Positions 46,629 through 55,772 of a stretch of 64,000 bases of DNA are shown piece by piece. The stretch comes from Streptomyces sp. NRRL WC-3605. GTDB taxonomy: Bacteria > Actinomycetota > Actinomycetes > Streptomycetales > Streptomycetaceae. The DNA is taken from positions 48,543 to 112,542 of the forward strand of contig NZ_LLZN01000048.1 of NCBI RefSeq assembly GCF_001509795.1, given 5' to 3'. A model generated the notes under the pieces. That model was not told where the DNA came from, made no database searches, and saw only the letters and a program-made list of their open reading frames with translations. Each line of letters begins with the position of its first letter. The first letter of the stretch is position 1. The position numbers and the translations under genes are program-made.

Positions 46629-47996
46629 TCACTTCTCGATCACCTGGCCGTCCGTCGCCGACTTCAGCTCCTCGTCGTACGCCTTCGCCGCGTCCTCCAC
46701 CGACACGTCACCCGTCGTCACGCCCTCCATCGCCTCCTGGATCGCGGTGGAGACCTTCGGGTACGCCGGGTAGGCGGGCCGGTAGTGGGTCGAGGCCACC
46801 AGGTCGGTGAAGAACTTGATGCCCGGCTGGGCGTCGACGTACGCCGGGTCGGCGGCGACGTCCTCGCGCACCGAGATGCCCGAGTTGGCGATGTACCACT
46901 TCTGCGCGTTCGCCTTGGTCTGCATGGTCTTCACGAACTCGAAGGCGAGGTCGGGGTTGCCCGCCTTGGCGGGGATCGCCCACGTCCAGCCGCCGGACAT
47001 GCTCACCTTGCCCGGCGCCTGCCCGTTCTGCGTGGGCATGTGGGCGAGGCCCAGCTTCTCGGACCACTCCGGCCACTCGTGCCCGCTGCCCTCCAGCCAG
47101 TCCTGCGGCAGCCAGGAGCCGTCGAGGTCGATGCCGAGCTTGCCCTCGGGCAGCAGCTCACCGCGCACCCGGGTGCCGAAGTTGGGGTCGAGGGCGTCCG
47201 AGACGTCCGGTCCCAGCTTCTCCTTGTAGACCGTCTCCACGAACGCGAGGGCGTCACGGAAGCCCTTTCCGCCGGCGATCCACTTCCTGGACGCCTTGTC
47301 GTAGAGGGGGTCCGCGGTGCCGTCGCCCGTGCCGTACAGCAGCATCTCGAACCCCTGCATGGTGGCGGCCTCGCCGGCGGGCTTGCCGGTGTAGACGTTG
47401 AGGGGTGTGACGCCGGGAACCTTCTTCTTGATGGTGCGGGCCGCGTCGAGCACGTCGTCCCAGGTCTTCGGCTGCCAGTCGGACGGGAGGCCCGCCTTGG
47501 CGAAGACGCCCTTGTCGAACCACAGGCCCCGGGTGTCGGTGCCGTCCGGGACGCCGTACGTCCTGCCGTCCTCGCCCTTGGCGGCGGCCTTCGCGGTGTC
47601 GATGAACTGGTCCCAGTCCCGCCACTTCGCGAGATACGGGTCGAGCGGCTTCAAGTACCCGCTGGTGATGTCCGAGTTGATGAGGAAGGTGTCCTCGTAG
47701 ACCAGGTCGGGCGCGGTCTTGGGGGAGCGGAGCATCTGCTGGAGCTTGGTGTAGTACTCCGAGTCCGGGGCCTTGATGGGGACGAACTCGACCTTCTTGC
47801 CGGGGTTCGCCTTCTCGAACTGCTTCTTGATGTCCGCGAGATAGGTGTCCATCACCTTCACGGAGTTGTCCGTGGACTGCTTGAAGGAGACCTTCACGGT
47901 GTCCGGGTCGCTGCCGGAACCGCCGCCGCACGCGGTGAGCGTGACGGCGGCGAGGGCTGCGGCGAGGAGCGGGGGGAGGGCGGCGGTGGGGCGCAC
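46629..47996 (-). CDS. Sugar-binding lipoprotein of ABC transporter
   Basis: The 455-residue extracellular solute-binding protein (family 1) has a lipoprotein signal ending LTAC, Cys23, and a mature domain beginning GGGSGSDPDTVKVSFKQS. I place the start at GTG 47996 because AGGAGG lies 8 bp upstream. The ATG at 48002 overlaps too close to it, and the GTG at 48020 would place that ribosome site inside the gene. Residues such as NYWADDW-type aromatic patches are absent; WLPQDWLEG and MSGGWTWAIPAKAG are the recognisable sugar-binding segments. The substrate is unknown. Confidence 0.88.
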   Translation of the reverse strand: MRPTAALPPLLAAALAAVTLTACGGGSGSDPDTVKVSFKQSTDNSVKVMDTYLADIKKQFEKANPGKKVEFVPIKAPDSEYYTKLQQMLRSPKTAPDLVYEDTFLINSDITSGYLKPLDPYLAKWRDWDQFIDTAKAAAKGEDGRTYGVPDGTDTRGLWFDKGVFAKAGLPSDWQPKTWDDVLDAARTIKKKVPGVTPLNVYTGKPAGEAATMQGFEMLLYGTGDGTADPLYDKASRKWIAGGKGFRDALAFVETVYKEKLGPDVSDALDPNFGTRVRGELLPEGKLGIDLDGSWLPQDWLEGSGHEWPEWSEKLGLAHMPTQNGQAPGKVSMSGGWTWAIPAKAGNPDLAFEFVKTMQTKANAQKWYIANSGISVREDVAADPAYVDAQPGIKFFTDLVASTHYRPAYPAYPKVSTAIQEAMEGVTTGDVSVEDAAKAYDEELKSATDGQVIEK

Positions 47997-48051
47997 GGGC
48001 ATGACCTCCTGCGGGCGCACGACGTTGTGGCGCTGGACGGCTGCCCGGTGA

Positions 48052-48080
48052 ACCTAAGAGGAATGGTCTAGTCAGGTCAA
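48052..48080 (-). promoter_or_regulatory. Promoter of the sugar ABC operon with DasR-like site in the spacer
   Basis: On the minus strand TTGACC (48080-48075) and TTAGGT (48057-48052) are 17 bp apart, a good promoter. The spacer contains, on the plus strand, TGGTCTAGTCA (48064-48074), close to the core of the GntR-family DasR site (TGGTCTAGACCA). Control by DasR or another GntR regulator is a testable inference. Confidence 0.5.
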
Positions 48081-48126
48081 TGCATGTGCGGGGGAAAGCG
48101 CTTGAGGAGATCGTGAGGGGACGCCC

Positions 48127-48828
48127 TCAACGGCCCTTGGGACCCGGGACCCACCGGTACACCAGCTCCGGCCGCCCCACCTGCCCGTACACCGGCTCGC
48201 GTGCGGCCCGTCCCGCGTCCACCAGGTGCTCCAGATACCGGCGGGCCGTGATCCGGGAGATCCCGACGGCCTCGGCGACCCCGGCCGCCGTCAGCCCCCC
48301 GCCCGCGTCCCGCACCGCGCCGGTCACCCGCTCCAGCGTCGGACCGCTCAGGCCCTTCGGGAGCGCGGCCGGGCCCGGAGCCCGCAGGGCGCCGAGCGCC
48401 CGGTCCACCTCGTCCTGGCCGCTCGCCTCGCCCACAGCCGCGTGGAACTCCGCGTACCGCACCAGCCGGTCGCGCAGCGTCGCGAAGGTGAACGGCTTCA
48501 GCACGTACTGCACGACACCCAGCGACACGCCCTCGCGGACCACCGCCAGATCCCGGGCCGACGTCACCGCGATCACGTCCGCGTGATGCCCGGCGGCCCG
48601 CAGCGACCGGGCCAGCTGCAACCCGTGCACATCCGGCAGATGCAGATCGAGCAGCAGCAGATCGACCGGCGTGCGCTCCAGCGCCCGGCGTGCCTCCGCA
48701 CCCGTGTGCGCCTTGCCGACCGCGACGAACCCCGGCACCCGGCCGACGTACATCACGTGCGCGTCCGCCGCGACCGGGTCGTCCTCCACGACCAGCACCC
48801 GGATCGGCTGCGCGGCATCCGCCGTCAT
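48127..48828 (-). CDS. Response regulator of the CitB/DcuR type
   Basis: The 233-residue protein has a receiver domain with VVEDDPVAADAH near residue 14 and phospho-acceptor Asp61 in LLLLDLHLPDVHG, followed by a linker and a C-terminal winged-helix domain (about 160-233). The latter contains LTAAGVAEAVGISRITARRY. It overlaps the kinase stop by ATGA. With the kinase and the divergent dctA gene it forms a dicarboxylate uptake module, resembling DctR/CitB systems. Confidence 0.9.
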   Translation of the reverse strand: MTADAAQPIRVLVVEDDPVAADAHVMYVGRVPGFVAVGKAHTGAEARRALERTPVDLLLLDLHLPDVHGLQLARSLRAAGHHADVIAVTSARDLAVVREGVSLGVVQYVLKPFTFATLRDRLVRYAEFHAAVGEASGQDEVDRALGALRAPGPAALPKGLSGPTLERVTGAVRDAGGGLTAAGVAEAVGISRITARRYLEHLVDAGRAAREPVYGQVGRPELVYRWVPGPKGR

Positions 48829-50498
48829 GCGTCACCTCTCAGGGCCACGGCGTCCTCGGGGGACCCGCGCTGCGCGGGTACGGCCGCCCCGATGCCGTCG
48901 TCCGCCAGGCGCAGCCGCACCTCGAACACCGCCCCGCCGCCCTCGGCCCGCGTCACCGACAGCTCCCCCTGGTGCCGGGTCACGACCTGCCGGACCAGCG
49001 CGAGGCCCAGGCCCCGCCCGCCCGGACCCGCCGGTTTCGTGGAGAAGCCGCGCCGGAACACCGCCTCGGCGTGGGCGGGGTCCACCCCGGTGCCGGTGTC
49101 CGTCACCCGCAGCACCAGCTCGCCGCCCTCGGCGTACGCCGTCACCGTCACCCGCGCCCCCACACTTCCCTGCGCCGCGTCCACGGCGTTGTCGATCAGA
49201 TTGCCCAGCACCGTCACCAGGTCCCGGGCGGGCAGCGCGTCGCTCAGCAGCCCGTCGTCGAGCCGGCTGTCCTCCGACACGACGAGCTCCACGCCCCGCT
49301 CGTTGGCCTGCGCCGTCTTGCCGAGCAGCAGGGCCGCCAGCACCGGCTCGCTCACCGCCGCCACCACCTGGTCCGTCAGCGCCTGCGCCAGCTCCAGCTC
49401 GGCGGTGGCGAACTCCACCGCCTCCTCGGCCCGCCCCAGCTCGATCAGCGACACCACCGTGTGCAGCCGGTTCGCCGCCTCGTGCGCCTGCGAGCGCAGC
49501 GCCTGCGTGAAGCCCCGCTCCGAGTCCAGCTCGCCCATCAGCGACTGCAGCTCGGTCACGTCGCGCAGGGTCACCACCGTGCCGCGCCGCTCGCCGCCGG
49601 AGACCGGGGAGGTGTTCACCACCAGCACCCGCTCCGCCGTCAGGTGCACCTCGTCCACCCGGGGCTCGGACGCCAGCAGCGCCCCCGTCAGCGGCGCCGG
49701 CAGCCCCAGCTCCGCGACGGACCGGCCCACCACGTCACCCACCCCGAGCAGCTCCCGGCCCCCGTCGTTGATCAGCGCCACCCGGAACTGCCCGTCCAGC
49801 ATCAGCAGCCCCTCCCGCACCGCGTGCAGGGCGGCCTGATGATAGTCGTGCATCCGGCTCAGCTCGGCGGCGTTCATCCCGTGGGTGTGCCGGCGCAGCC
49901 GGGCGTTGATCACGTACGTGCCGACCGCGCCCAGCGTCAGCGCGCCCGCCGCCCCGCCGATCAGGGCGGTCAGCTGCTCCTGCACCCGCTTGCTGATCTC
50001 CTCCACCCGGATGCCCGCGCTGACCAGGCCCACGATGTGCTCCCGGCCCGTGCCGCGGTCGTAGATCGGCACGACCGCCCGCACCGACGGGCCGAGCGTC
50101 CCGGTGTAGGTCTCCGTGAACGGCTCCCCGCGCAGCGCGCGCTCGGTGTGCCCGCGGAAGTGCTGCCCTATCTGCCGGTCGTCGGGGTGGGTCCAGCGGA
50201 TCCCGCGCGGATTCATGATCGTGACGAAGTCGACCTCGGCGTCCCGCTGCACCCGCAGCGCGTACGGCTGGAGCGCGGACGTCGGGTCCTCGGTGCGGAT
50301 GGCGTCCCGCGTCGACGGGGCGTCGGCGATGGACTGCGCGACCGCCGCGGCCTGCCGGCCCGCCGCGTCCTCGGCCTGGCCGCGGTCGCTGAGGTAGGTG
50401 AAGACCGCGTACCCGGAGAACAGCACCGCGATCAGCACGGCCTGCATGGCGAACAGCTGCCCGGCCAGGCTGCGCGGTCTCGGGACGGGGATACGCAT
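48825..50498 (-). CDS. CitA/DcuS-type sensor histidine kinase
   Basis: The 557-residue kinase has two membrane helices (about 14-34 and 180-205) around an extracytoplasmic PAS-like sensor domain. The domain has FVTIMNPRGIRWTHPDDRQIG, as in citrate and dicarboxylate sensors. A cytoplasmic PAS domain follows, then the histidine box QAHEAANRLHTVVSLIELG, and an ATPase domain with VLGNLIDNAVDAAQG and GRGLGLALVRQVV. ATG 50498 (MRIPVPRPRSLAGQLFAMQA) is chosen over upstream alternatives on family fit. Adjacent dctA makes C4-dicarboxylates or citrate the likely signal. Confidence 0.9.
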   Translation of the reverse strand: MRIPVPRPRSLAGQLFAMQAVLIAVLFSGYAVFTYLSDRGQAEDAAGRQAAAVAQSIADAPSTRDAIRTEDPTSALQPYALRVQRDAEVDFVTIMNPRGIRWTHPDDRQIGQHFRGHTERALRGEPFTETYTGTLGPSVRAVVPIYDRGTGREHIVGLVSAGIRVEEISKRVQEQLTALIGGAAGALTLGAVGTYVINARLRRHTHGMNAAELSRMHDYHQAALHAVREGLLMLDGQFRVALINDGGRELLGVGDVVGRSVAELGLPAPLTGALLASEPRVDEVHLTAERVLVVNTSPVSGGERRGTVVTLRDVTELQSLMGELDSERGFTQALRSQAHEAANRLHTVVSLIELGRAEEAVEFATAELELAQALTDQVVAAVSEPVLAALLLGKTAQANERGVELVVSEDSRLDDGLLSDALPARDLVTVLGNLIDNAVDAAQGSVGARVTVTAYAEGGELVLRVTDTGTGVDPAHAEAVFRRGFSTKPAGPGGRGLGLALVRQVVTRHQGELSVTRAEGGGAVFEVRLRLADDGIGAAVPAQRGSPEDAVALRGDA

Positions 50499-50694
50499 GC
50501 CGCCAGTCTGCCCGCACGTTTCCCGGTGAACTAAATGAACGGAAGGGTGACCGCCCTCACACGGCGGGAGATAGTCGCCGCATCGCTGCACACGACCCCC
50601 GTCCCCAGGGGCGCGCCCGTCCACCAGCGAACCCCCACCCCGGACGTGAGCCGCACGCCGGTGTCAACCGACGAAGACGTCAAGGAGGGCAGCC

Positions 50695-52092
50695 GTGGCC
50701 GCCGCCAGTTCCCCCGATACGGCACCTGCCGCACCCGTCGCCAAGCGGGACCGCACGCACTACCTCTACATCGCGGTGATCATCGCGGTGGCCCTCGGCA
50801 TCGCCGTGGGTCTGGCCGCGCCCGACTTCGCCGTGGAGCTGAAGCCCATCGGGACGGGCTTCGTCGCGCTGATCAAGATGATGATCTCGCCGATCATCTT
50901 CTGCACGATCGTGCTGGGCATCGGCTCCGTGCGGAAGGCCGCCAAGGTCGGCGCGGTCGGCGGTATCGCGCTGGGCTACTTCCTGGCGATGTCGCTCGTG
51001 GCCCTCGCCATCGGGCTCGTCGTCGGCAACATCCTGGAGCCCGGCTCCGGGCTCGCCGTCACCGACGCCGTCAAGGACGTCGGCCAGGCGCAGGTGGACG
51101 CCGAGGCGAAGGACACCACCGAGTTCCTGCTCGGCATCATCCCCACCACGATCGTCTCCGCCTTCACCTCCGAGTCGGTCCTGCAGACCCTGCTGATCGC
51201 ACTGCTCGCCGGCTTCGCCCTCCAGGCCATGGGCTCCGCCGGGGAGCCGGTCCTGCGCGGGGTGCAGCACATCCAGCGGCTCGTCTTCCGCATCCTCGCC
51301 ATGGTGATGTGGGCCGCGCCGATCGGTGCCTTCGGCGCCATCGCCGCCGTCACGGGCTCCGCCGGACTGGACGCGCTCAAGAGCCTCGCCGTGCTGATGC
51401 TCGGCTTCTACGTCACCTGCTTCCTGTTCGTCTTCATCGTGCTCGGCGCGCTGCTGCGGATCGTCGCCGGACTCAACATCTTCACGCTCTGCAAGTACCT
51501 GGGCCGCGAGTTCCTGCTGATCCTGTCGACGTCGTCCTCGGAGTCGGCGCTGCCGCGCCTCATCGCGAAGATGGAGCACCTCGGCGTCAGCAAGCCCGTC
51601 GTCGGCATCACCGTCCCGACCGGCTACTCCTTCAACCTCGACGGCACCATGATCTACATGACCATGGCGTCCCTGTTCATCGCCGACGCGATGGGCACCC
51701 CGATGTCGATCGGCGAGCAGATCCCGCTGCTGCTGTTCCTGCTGGTCGCCTCGAAGGGCGCCGCCGGTGTCACCGGCGCCGGGCTCGCCACCCTGGCGGG
51801 CGGTCTGCAGTCGCACAAGCCGGCCCTGGTGGACGGCATCGGCCTGATCGTCGGCATCGACCGCTTCATGAGCGAGGCCCGCGCCCTGACGAACTTCGCG
51901 GGCAACGCCGTCGCCACCGTGCTCATCGGCACCTGGACGAAGGAGATCGACCGCGAGCGGGTCGACCAGGTCCTCGCCGGTGAGATCCCCTTCGACGAGG
52001 CGACCCTGCTCGACGACCACGGCGCCGAGGGCGAGCCCGCGACGGCCGGCGTGCCGGGACAGGACGGCGAGAAGGAGCTCGCGAAGGCGTGA
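50695..52092 (+). CDS. dctA: C4-dicarboxylate/proton symporter DctA
   Basis: The 465-residue transporter belongs to the dicarboxylate/amino-acid:cation symporter family. It shows ALIKMMISPIIFCTIVLGIG, the Ser-rich reentrant loop LSTSSSESALPRLIAKME, and the substrate motif TGYSFNLDGTMIYMTMASLF. GTG 50695 has AAGGAGGG at ideal spacing. It is divergent from the citrate-type two-component genes, 196 bp apart, consistent with induction by dicarboxylates. The C-terminus ends in a charged tail (EKELAKA). Confidence 0.93.
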   Translation: MAAASSPDTAPAAPVAKRDRTHYLYIAVIIAVALGIAVGLAAPDFAVELKPIGTGFVALIKMMISPIIFCTIVLGIGSVRKAAKVGAVGGIALGYFLAMSLVALAIGLVVGNILEPGSGLAVTDAVKDVGQAQVDAEAKDTTEFLLGIIPTTIVSAFTSESVLQTLLIALLAGFALQAMGSAGEPVLRGVQHIQRLVFRILAMVMWAAPIGAFGAIAAVTGSAGLDALKSLAVLMLGFYVTCFLFVFIVLGALLRIVAGLNIFTLCKYLGREFLLILSTSSSESALPRLIAKMEHLGVSKPVVGITVPTGYSFNLDGTMIYMTMASLFIADAMGTPMSIGEQIPLLLFLLVASKGAAGVTGAGLATLAGGLQSHKPALVDGIGLIVGIDRFMSEARALTNFAGNAVATVLIGTWTKEIDRERVDQVLAGEIPFDEATLLDDHGAEGEPATAGVPGQDGEKELAKA

Positions 52093-52200
52093 CCGCCCTG
52101 ACCGGCCCCTTCGCACCGGACGCCCGGCCCCGCCTGAACCGGGGCCGGGCGTCCGGCCGTACGCTTACGCTTTCCCCAGGAACCGGTCGATGGGGGTGCG

Positions 52201-55200
52201 GTGGTGTCCGACGCCGGAATGCGGCCTCAGGTGTTCGTCTCCTATGCCTGGGAGGACGAGAAGCACAAGAGCGCGGTGCTCCTACTGGCCAGACTGCTTC
52301 TGAACGCCGGTGCCGACGTCTGGCTCGACGCCATGGCCGTGGAGCGGGGACCCGAATGGGCCGCGGAGACGGCCCGCGAGATCGCTGACGCGGACTTCGT
52401 CCTGGTGATCGCCTCGCCTGCCTACAAGCGGCGAATGGAGGGTGCCGAGGAGCCCGGCCAGGGGAGAGGCGTGAGGTGGGAGGCCCGGCACATCGTCGAG
52501 TTCGCCTTCACTCATGAGCAGGACTGGACCGACCGGGTCCTCAACGTGGTTCTCCCCGGTGGAAGCGTCGAGGACATTCCCACGATCCTGCTGCCGAACT
52601 CAAGGCATCGCTACGAGGTCCCGGCCCTTACCCCGCAAGGGGTGAGCGAGCTGACCCGTCGCCTTCGAACCGGCCTGCACCCCACGGAAGCAGGAGTGGC
52701 GCCGCGTGAGACCGGCCGACCGCGGCTGCGGATCGGAGAGCTGCCGCCCACCGCCGCCTGGTTCCAGGAACGGGAGGTCATGGCAGCCCTGCGCGAAACG
52801 GTGCAGGAGAACGGCACGACGGTCGTCTGCCAGATCCTCGACGGTATGGGTGGGGTGGGCAAGAGCCAGTTGGCAGCCCGCTACGCGCAACAGCGTTTCG
52901 AGGCCGGCTCGCTCGACCTCCTGGTCTGGGTCGGTGCCACAAGCCGTGACGCCGTGATCTCCGGCTACGCGCGCGCGGCCCGCGCGGTGCTCCCCGAGTC
53001 CGCGCTGACCGAAGGCCCCGAAGCCGCCGCGCGGGCCTTCCTGGAGTGGCTCGCCGCGGCACCCGCCCCGCCCTGCCGCTGGCTCGTCGTCCTGGACGAC
53101 GTCCCCGACCCGGCCACGCTCGACGGCCTGTGGCCACCGGTCACCGCCCTGGGCCGGACGCTCCTCACCACCCGGCGTCCCGACGCCGCCCTGTTCACCG
53201 AGGATCGCCACCGCGTCACCGTGGGGCTGTTCACGGAGCCGGAGGCTCTTGCCTACCTGCGGCGCTCGCTCGCCGGCAGAAGGCGCGCGGAATCCGACGA
53301 GGAACTGGCCGGGCTCGCTGCCGACCTCGGACATCTGCCGGTCGCCCTCGCACAGGCGGGCGCGTACGTGGCCGATGCCTCGATACCTGTCGCCGAGTAC
53401 CGACGGCTGCTGGCCGACCAGACCGTCCCCCTTGCCGAGCTGGCACCCGAGGACGACGCCCTGCCCGACGCGTACCACCTCCCGATGGCCAAGGTGTGGG
53501 CCCTGTCCGTGGAGCGTGCCGACCGACTCCGGCCGCCCGGACTCGCCCGACCCATGCTCCAGCTCGTCTCCCTGCTGTCGCCGGACGGCATCCCCGAGGC
53601 CGTGCTGACCTCAGCCTCCGCTCTGGCATACCTGACCGCCGCCCGCGTGGCCGTCACACCCGGCACAGTCCCGCCGCCCCAGGAGGTCACGGAGCACGAA
53701 GCCCGCCAGACCTTACGAGCGCTGCGGCGCCTCAGTCTCATCACCCACGAGCCCGATGAGTCTCACCTGGGCGTCCGCGCCCACCAGCTGGTGCAGCGCG
53801 CCACGCGCGACGATCTGCCGGTGGGACGGCGGGACGGCCTGGTGCGTTGTCTGGCCGGCGCGCTGGCCGAGGTCTGGCCCGACATGGACGCCGACCCGGT
53901 GCTCGCACAGGTGCTCCGTGCCAACGCCACGGTGCTGACCGGTCTGTCCGGCGATCTGCTGCACCGCGAGCGGGTCTACCCCGTGCTGGATCTGTTCGGC
54001 CACAGCCTCGGCCACGCCGGCCAGGCCGTCGCCGCTCGGCAGTACTTCCACGACCTGCTCGAGGCGGCCACGCGATCGCTCGGCCCCGAACACCCCGACC
54101 TCTGGAACCTCCGTAACGGCCTCGCCCACTGGACCGGACAGGCGGGTGACAACGCGGGCGCGCTCGCCGCGTACGACGCCCTGATCGCCGACACGCGACG
54201 GCTGGCCGTGGACGAGGCGTTCCTGCTGGAGCTGCGGTCCCATCGGGCCTGGTGGCTGGGAAGGACCGGCGCCTACCAGGCCGCCGTCGCCGAGTGCCTG
54301 GAGCTGCTGCCCGAGATGCGACGCGTCCTGGGTGAGGACCACCAGGCCACCCTCAGTCTCGAACAGGCCGCCGCCCACTGGCAGTGGCACTCACCCCACC
54401 CGACGGGGCAGGACCTCACGGGTTATCAGCAGCGCGTCGATCGTGCCCGGCAGAAGCACGGCCCCGACCACCCCAGGACGTTCACGGCCCGGGAAGGTCT
54501 CGCCCTGGCATACGAACGCGCCGATGACCCGGACGAGGCCCTGACCCTCTACCGGGCGCTGCTGGCCGACATGGAGCGGGTTCTGGGGGCGAAGCATCCC
54601 CAGACCCTTGCCGCGCGCCGGGGAGCGGCCGGCACCCGGGACGCGACAGGGGACACAGCCGGGGCGATCGCGGAGCTGCGGCACCTGCTCCCGGTCATGA
54701 CGGAGGTGCTGGGCGAGGACGACCTCGAATGCCTGACGGTCCGCCTCGAGCTGGCCGGGATGCGAGGGCGGCACGAGAGTGCCGACGTCGCCGTCACCAT
54801 GCTGACCGAACTGCTGGAGGACACCCGGAGGATCGTGGGCCCTGAAGGGCAGGGGGTGAGCAGTGTGGTGAGCCACCTCGCCCGCTGGCGAGGGGAGGCG
54901 GGCGACCTGATCGGCGCGGTGGAGGCGGCGCGGGAGAACCTGCGTCTGCTCCAGGGGGCCGGGCACGTGGAGGAGTACATTGTCGACAGAGCCCGCAAGG
55001 GGCTGCGGCACTGGCTCCTCCGGACGATCGACGTGGCGCAGGACCTCGACCTGGCGGGCCGGCGGGCCGCCGCCCGCGAGCTCCGCGACGCACTGGCCGT
55101 GTACCCGGAGGCCGACGGGGCCTACCGGGAGTACATCGCCTTTCTGACGTCCCACCTGGGACCCGGCGCTCCACCCACGCTCGCAGTGCGACGCGACCTC

Positions 55201-55356
55201 GCCCGATGGCGCAGCCGCACCGGCGACGCGGCCGGTGCCGAACGAGACCTCGTCGCCCTCCTCGCGGACCAGACCCGGGCCCTGGGGCCACACGCCTACG
55301 ACACGCTGCTCACCCGGCACGCTCTGCACAGGCTGAGAACCGTGCCCTTGCCCTGA
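52201..55356 (+). CDS. SEFIR-NB-ARC-TPR STAND protein, candidate immune sensor
   Basis: The 1,051-residue protein starts at GTG 52201 (GTG 52204 is possible). Residues about 8-165 form a SEFIR (TIR-like) domain: VFVSYAWEDEKHKSAVLLLA, then DVWLDAMAVERGP and DADFVLVIASPAYKRRME. Residues about 185-480 form an NB-ARC ATPase: the P-loop GMGGVGKSQLAARYAQQRF (about 215-233), the LVVLDDVPDP Walker B, and LLTTRRPDAALF. The rest (about 600-1051) is tetratricopeptide-like, with recurring LGxxHPxTLxxR and AIAELRHLLPVMTEVLGEDD units. This is the layout of plant NLR-like bacterial STAND proteins, several of which act in phage defence. Function here is inferred. It sits between dctA and merR, where S. coelicolor, as I recall, has no such gene. 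Confidence 0.88.
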   Translation: MVSDAGMRPQVFVSYAWEDEKHKSAVLLLARLLLNAGADVWLDAMAVERGPEWAAETAREIADADFVLVIASPAYKRRMEGAEEPGQGRGVRWEARHIVEFAFTHEQDWTDRVLNVVLPGGSVEDIPTILLPNSRHRYEVPALTPQGVSELTRRLRTGLHPTEAGVAPRETGRPRLRIGELPPTAAWFQEREVMAALRETVQENGTTVVCQILDGMGGVGKSQLAARYAQQRFEAGSLDLLVWVGATSRDAVISGYARAARAVLPESALTEGPEAAARAFLEWLAAAPAPPCRWLVVLDDVPDPATLDGLWPPVTALGRTLLTTRRPDAALFTEDRHRVTVGLFTEPEALAYLRRSLAGRRRAESDEELAGLAADLGHLPVALAQAGAYVADASIPVAEYRRLLADQTVPLAELAPEDDALPDAYHLPMAKVWALSVERADRLRPPGLARPMLQLVSLLSPDGIPEAVLTSASALAYLTAARVAVTPGTVPPPQEVTEHEARQTLRALRRLSLITHEPDESHLGVRAHQLVQRATRDDLPVGRRDGLVRCLAGALAEVWPDMDADPVLAQVLRANATVLTGLSGDLLHRERVYPVLDLFGHSLGHAGQAVAARQYFHDLLEAATRSLGPEHPDLWNLRNGLAHWTGQAGDNAGALAAYDALIADTRRLAVDEAFLLELRSHRAWWLGRTGAYQAAVAECLELLPEMRRVLGEDHQATLSLEQAAAHWQWHSPHPTGQDLTGYQQRVDRARQKHGPDHPRTFTAREGLALAYERADDPDEALTLYRALLADMERVLGAKHPQTLAARRGAAGTRDATGDTAGAIAELRHLLPVMTEVLGEDDLECLTVRLELAGMRGRHESADVAVTMLTELLEDTRRIVGPEGQGVSSVVSHLARWRGEAGDLIGAVEAARENLRLLQGAGHVEEYIVDRARKGLRHWLLRTIDVAQDLDLAGRRAAARELRDALAVYPEADGAYREYIAFLTSHLGPGAPPTLAVRRDLARWRSRTGDAAGAERDLVALLADQTRALGPHAYDTLLTRHALHRLRTVPLP

Positions 55357-55378
55357 CGTCGGCGTCAAGGACTACGTT
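55348..55378 (+). promoter_or_regulatory. merR-trxA promoter with 19-bp spacer and dyad, overlapping the STAND 3' end
   Basis: TTGCCC (55348-55353) and TACGTT (55373-55378) are 19 bp apart, the long spacer typical of MerR-controlled promoters. The spacer contains TGACGTCGGCGTCA (55354-55367), an inverted repeat TGACG/CGTCA. The dyad begins within the STAND gene stop codon. The ATG 7 bp after the -10 box suggests a leaderless message. Confidence 0.5.
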
Positions 55379-55385
55379 CGACCTC

Positions 55386-55772
55386 ATGCGAATCGGCGAG
55401 CTGGCCGCACGGGCCGGGACCACGACGCGCACCCTGCGCTACTACGAGTCGCGCGGGCTGCTGTCCGCACGGCGCGGACCCAACGGGCACCGGGTGTACG
55501 ACGAGGGTGATCTCCGCTTGCTGCGGCAGATCAGGACGCTGCAGGACTTCGGGTTCGGCCTGGAGGAGACAAGGCCGTTCGTGGAGTGCCTGCGGGCCGG
55601 GCATCCGGAGGGCGACACCTGTCCGGCTTCGCTCGCGGTGTACCGGCGCAAGCTGGACGAGCTGGACGCGCTGATCGGCGAGCTGCGGGCCGTCCGCACC
55701 AAGATCGGGCTGCGGCTGGCGCTGGCCGAGGGCGAACCACCGATGTGCGAACTGGGAGGGCGGGACCTGTGA
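55386..55772 (+). CDS. MerR-family regulator
   Basis: The 128-residue protein begins MRIGELAARAGTTTRTLRYY, a canonical MerR helix-turn-helix, with the wing ARRGPNGHRVYDEGDLRLLRQ. A dimerisation helix follows near 75-115. Cys residues at about 70, 79 and 122 (VECLRAG, DTCPAS and MCELGG) could sense thiol stress or metal. It overlaps the thioredoxin gene by GTGA and probably controls this operon through its upstream dyad. Confidence 0.9.
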   Translation: MRIGELAARAGTTTRTLRYYESRGLLSARRGPNGHRVYDEGDLRLLRQIRTLQDFGFGLEETRPFVECLRAGHPEGDTCPASLAVYRRKLDELDALIGELRAVRTKIGLRLALAEGEPPMCELGGRDL

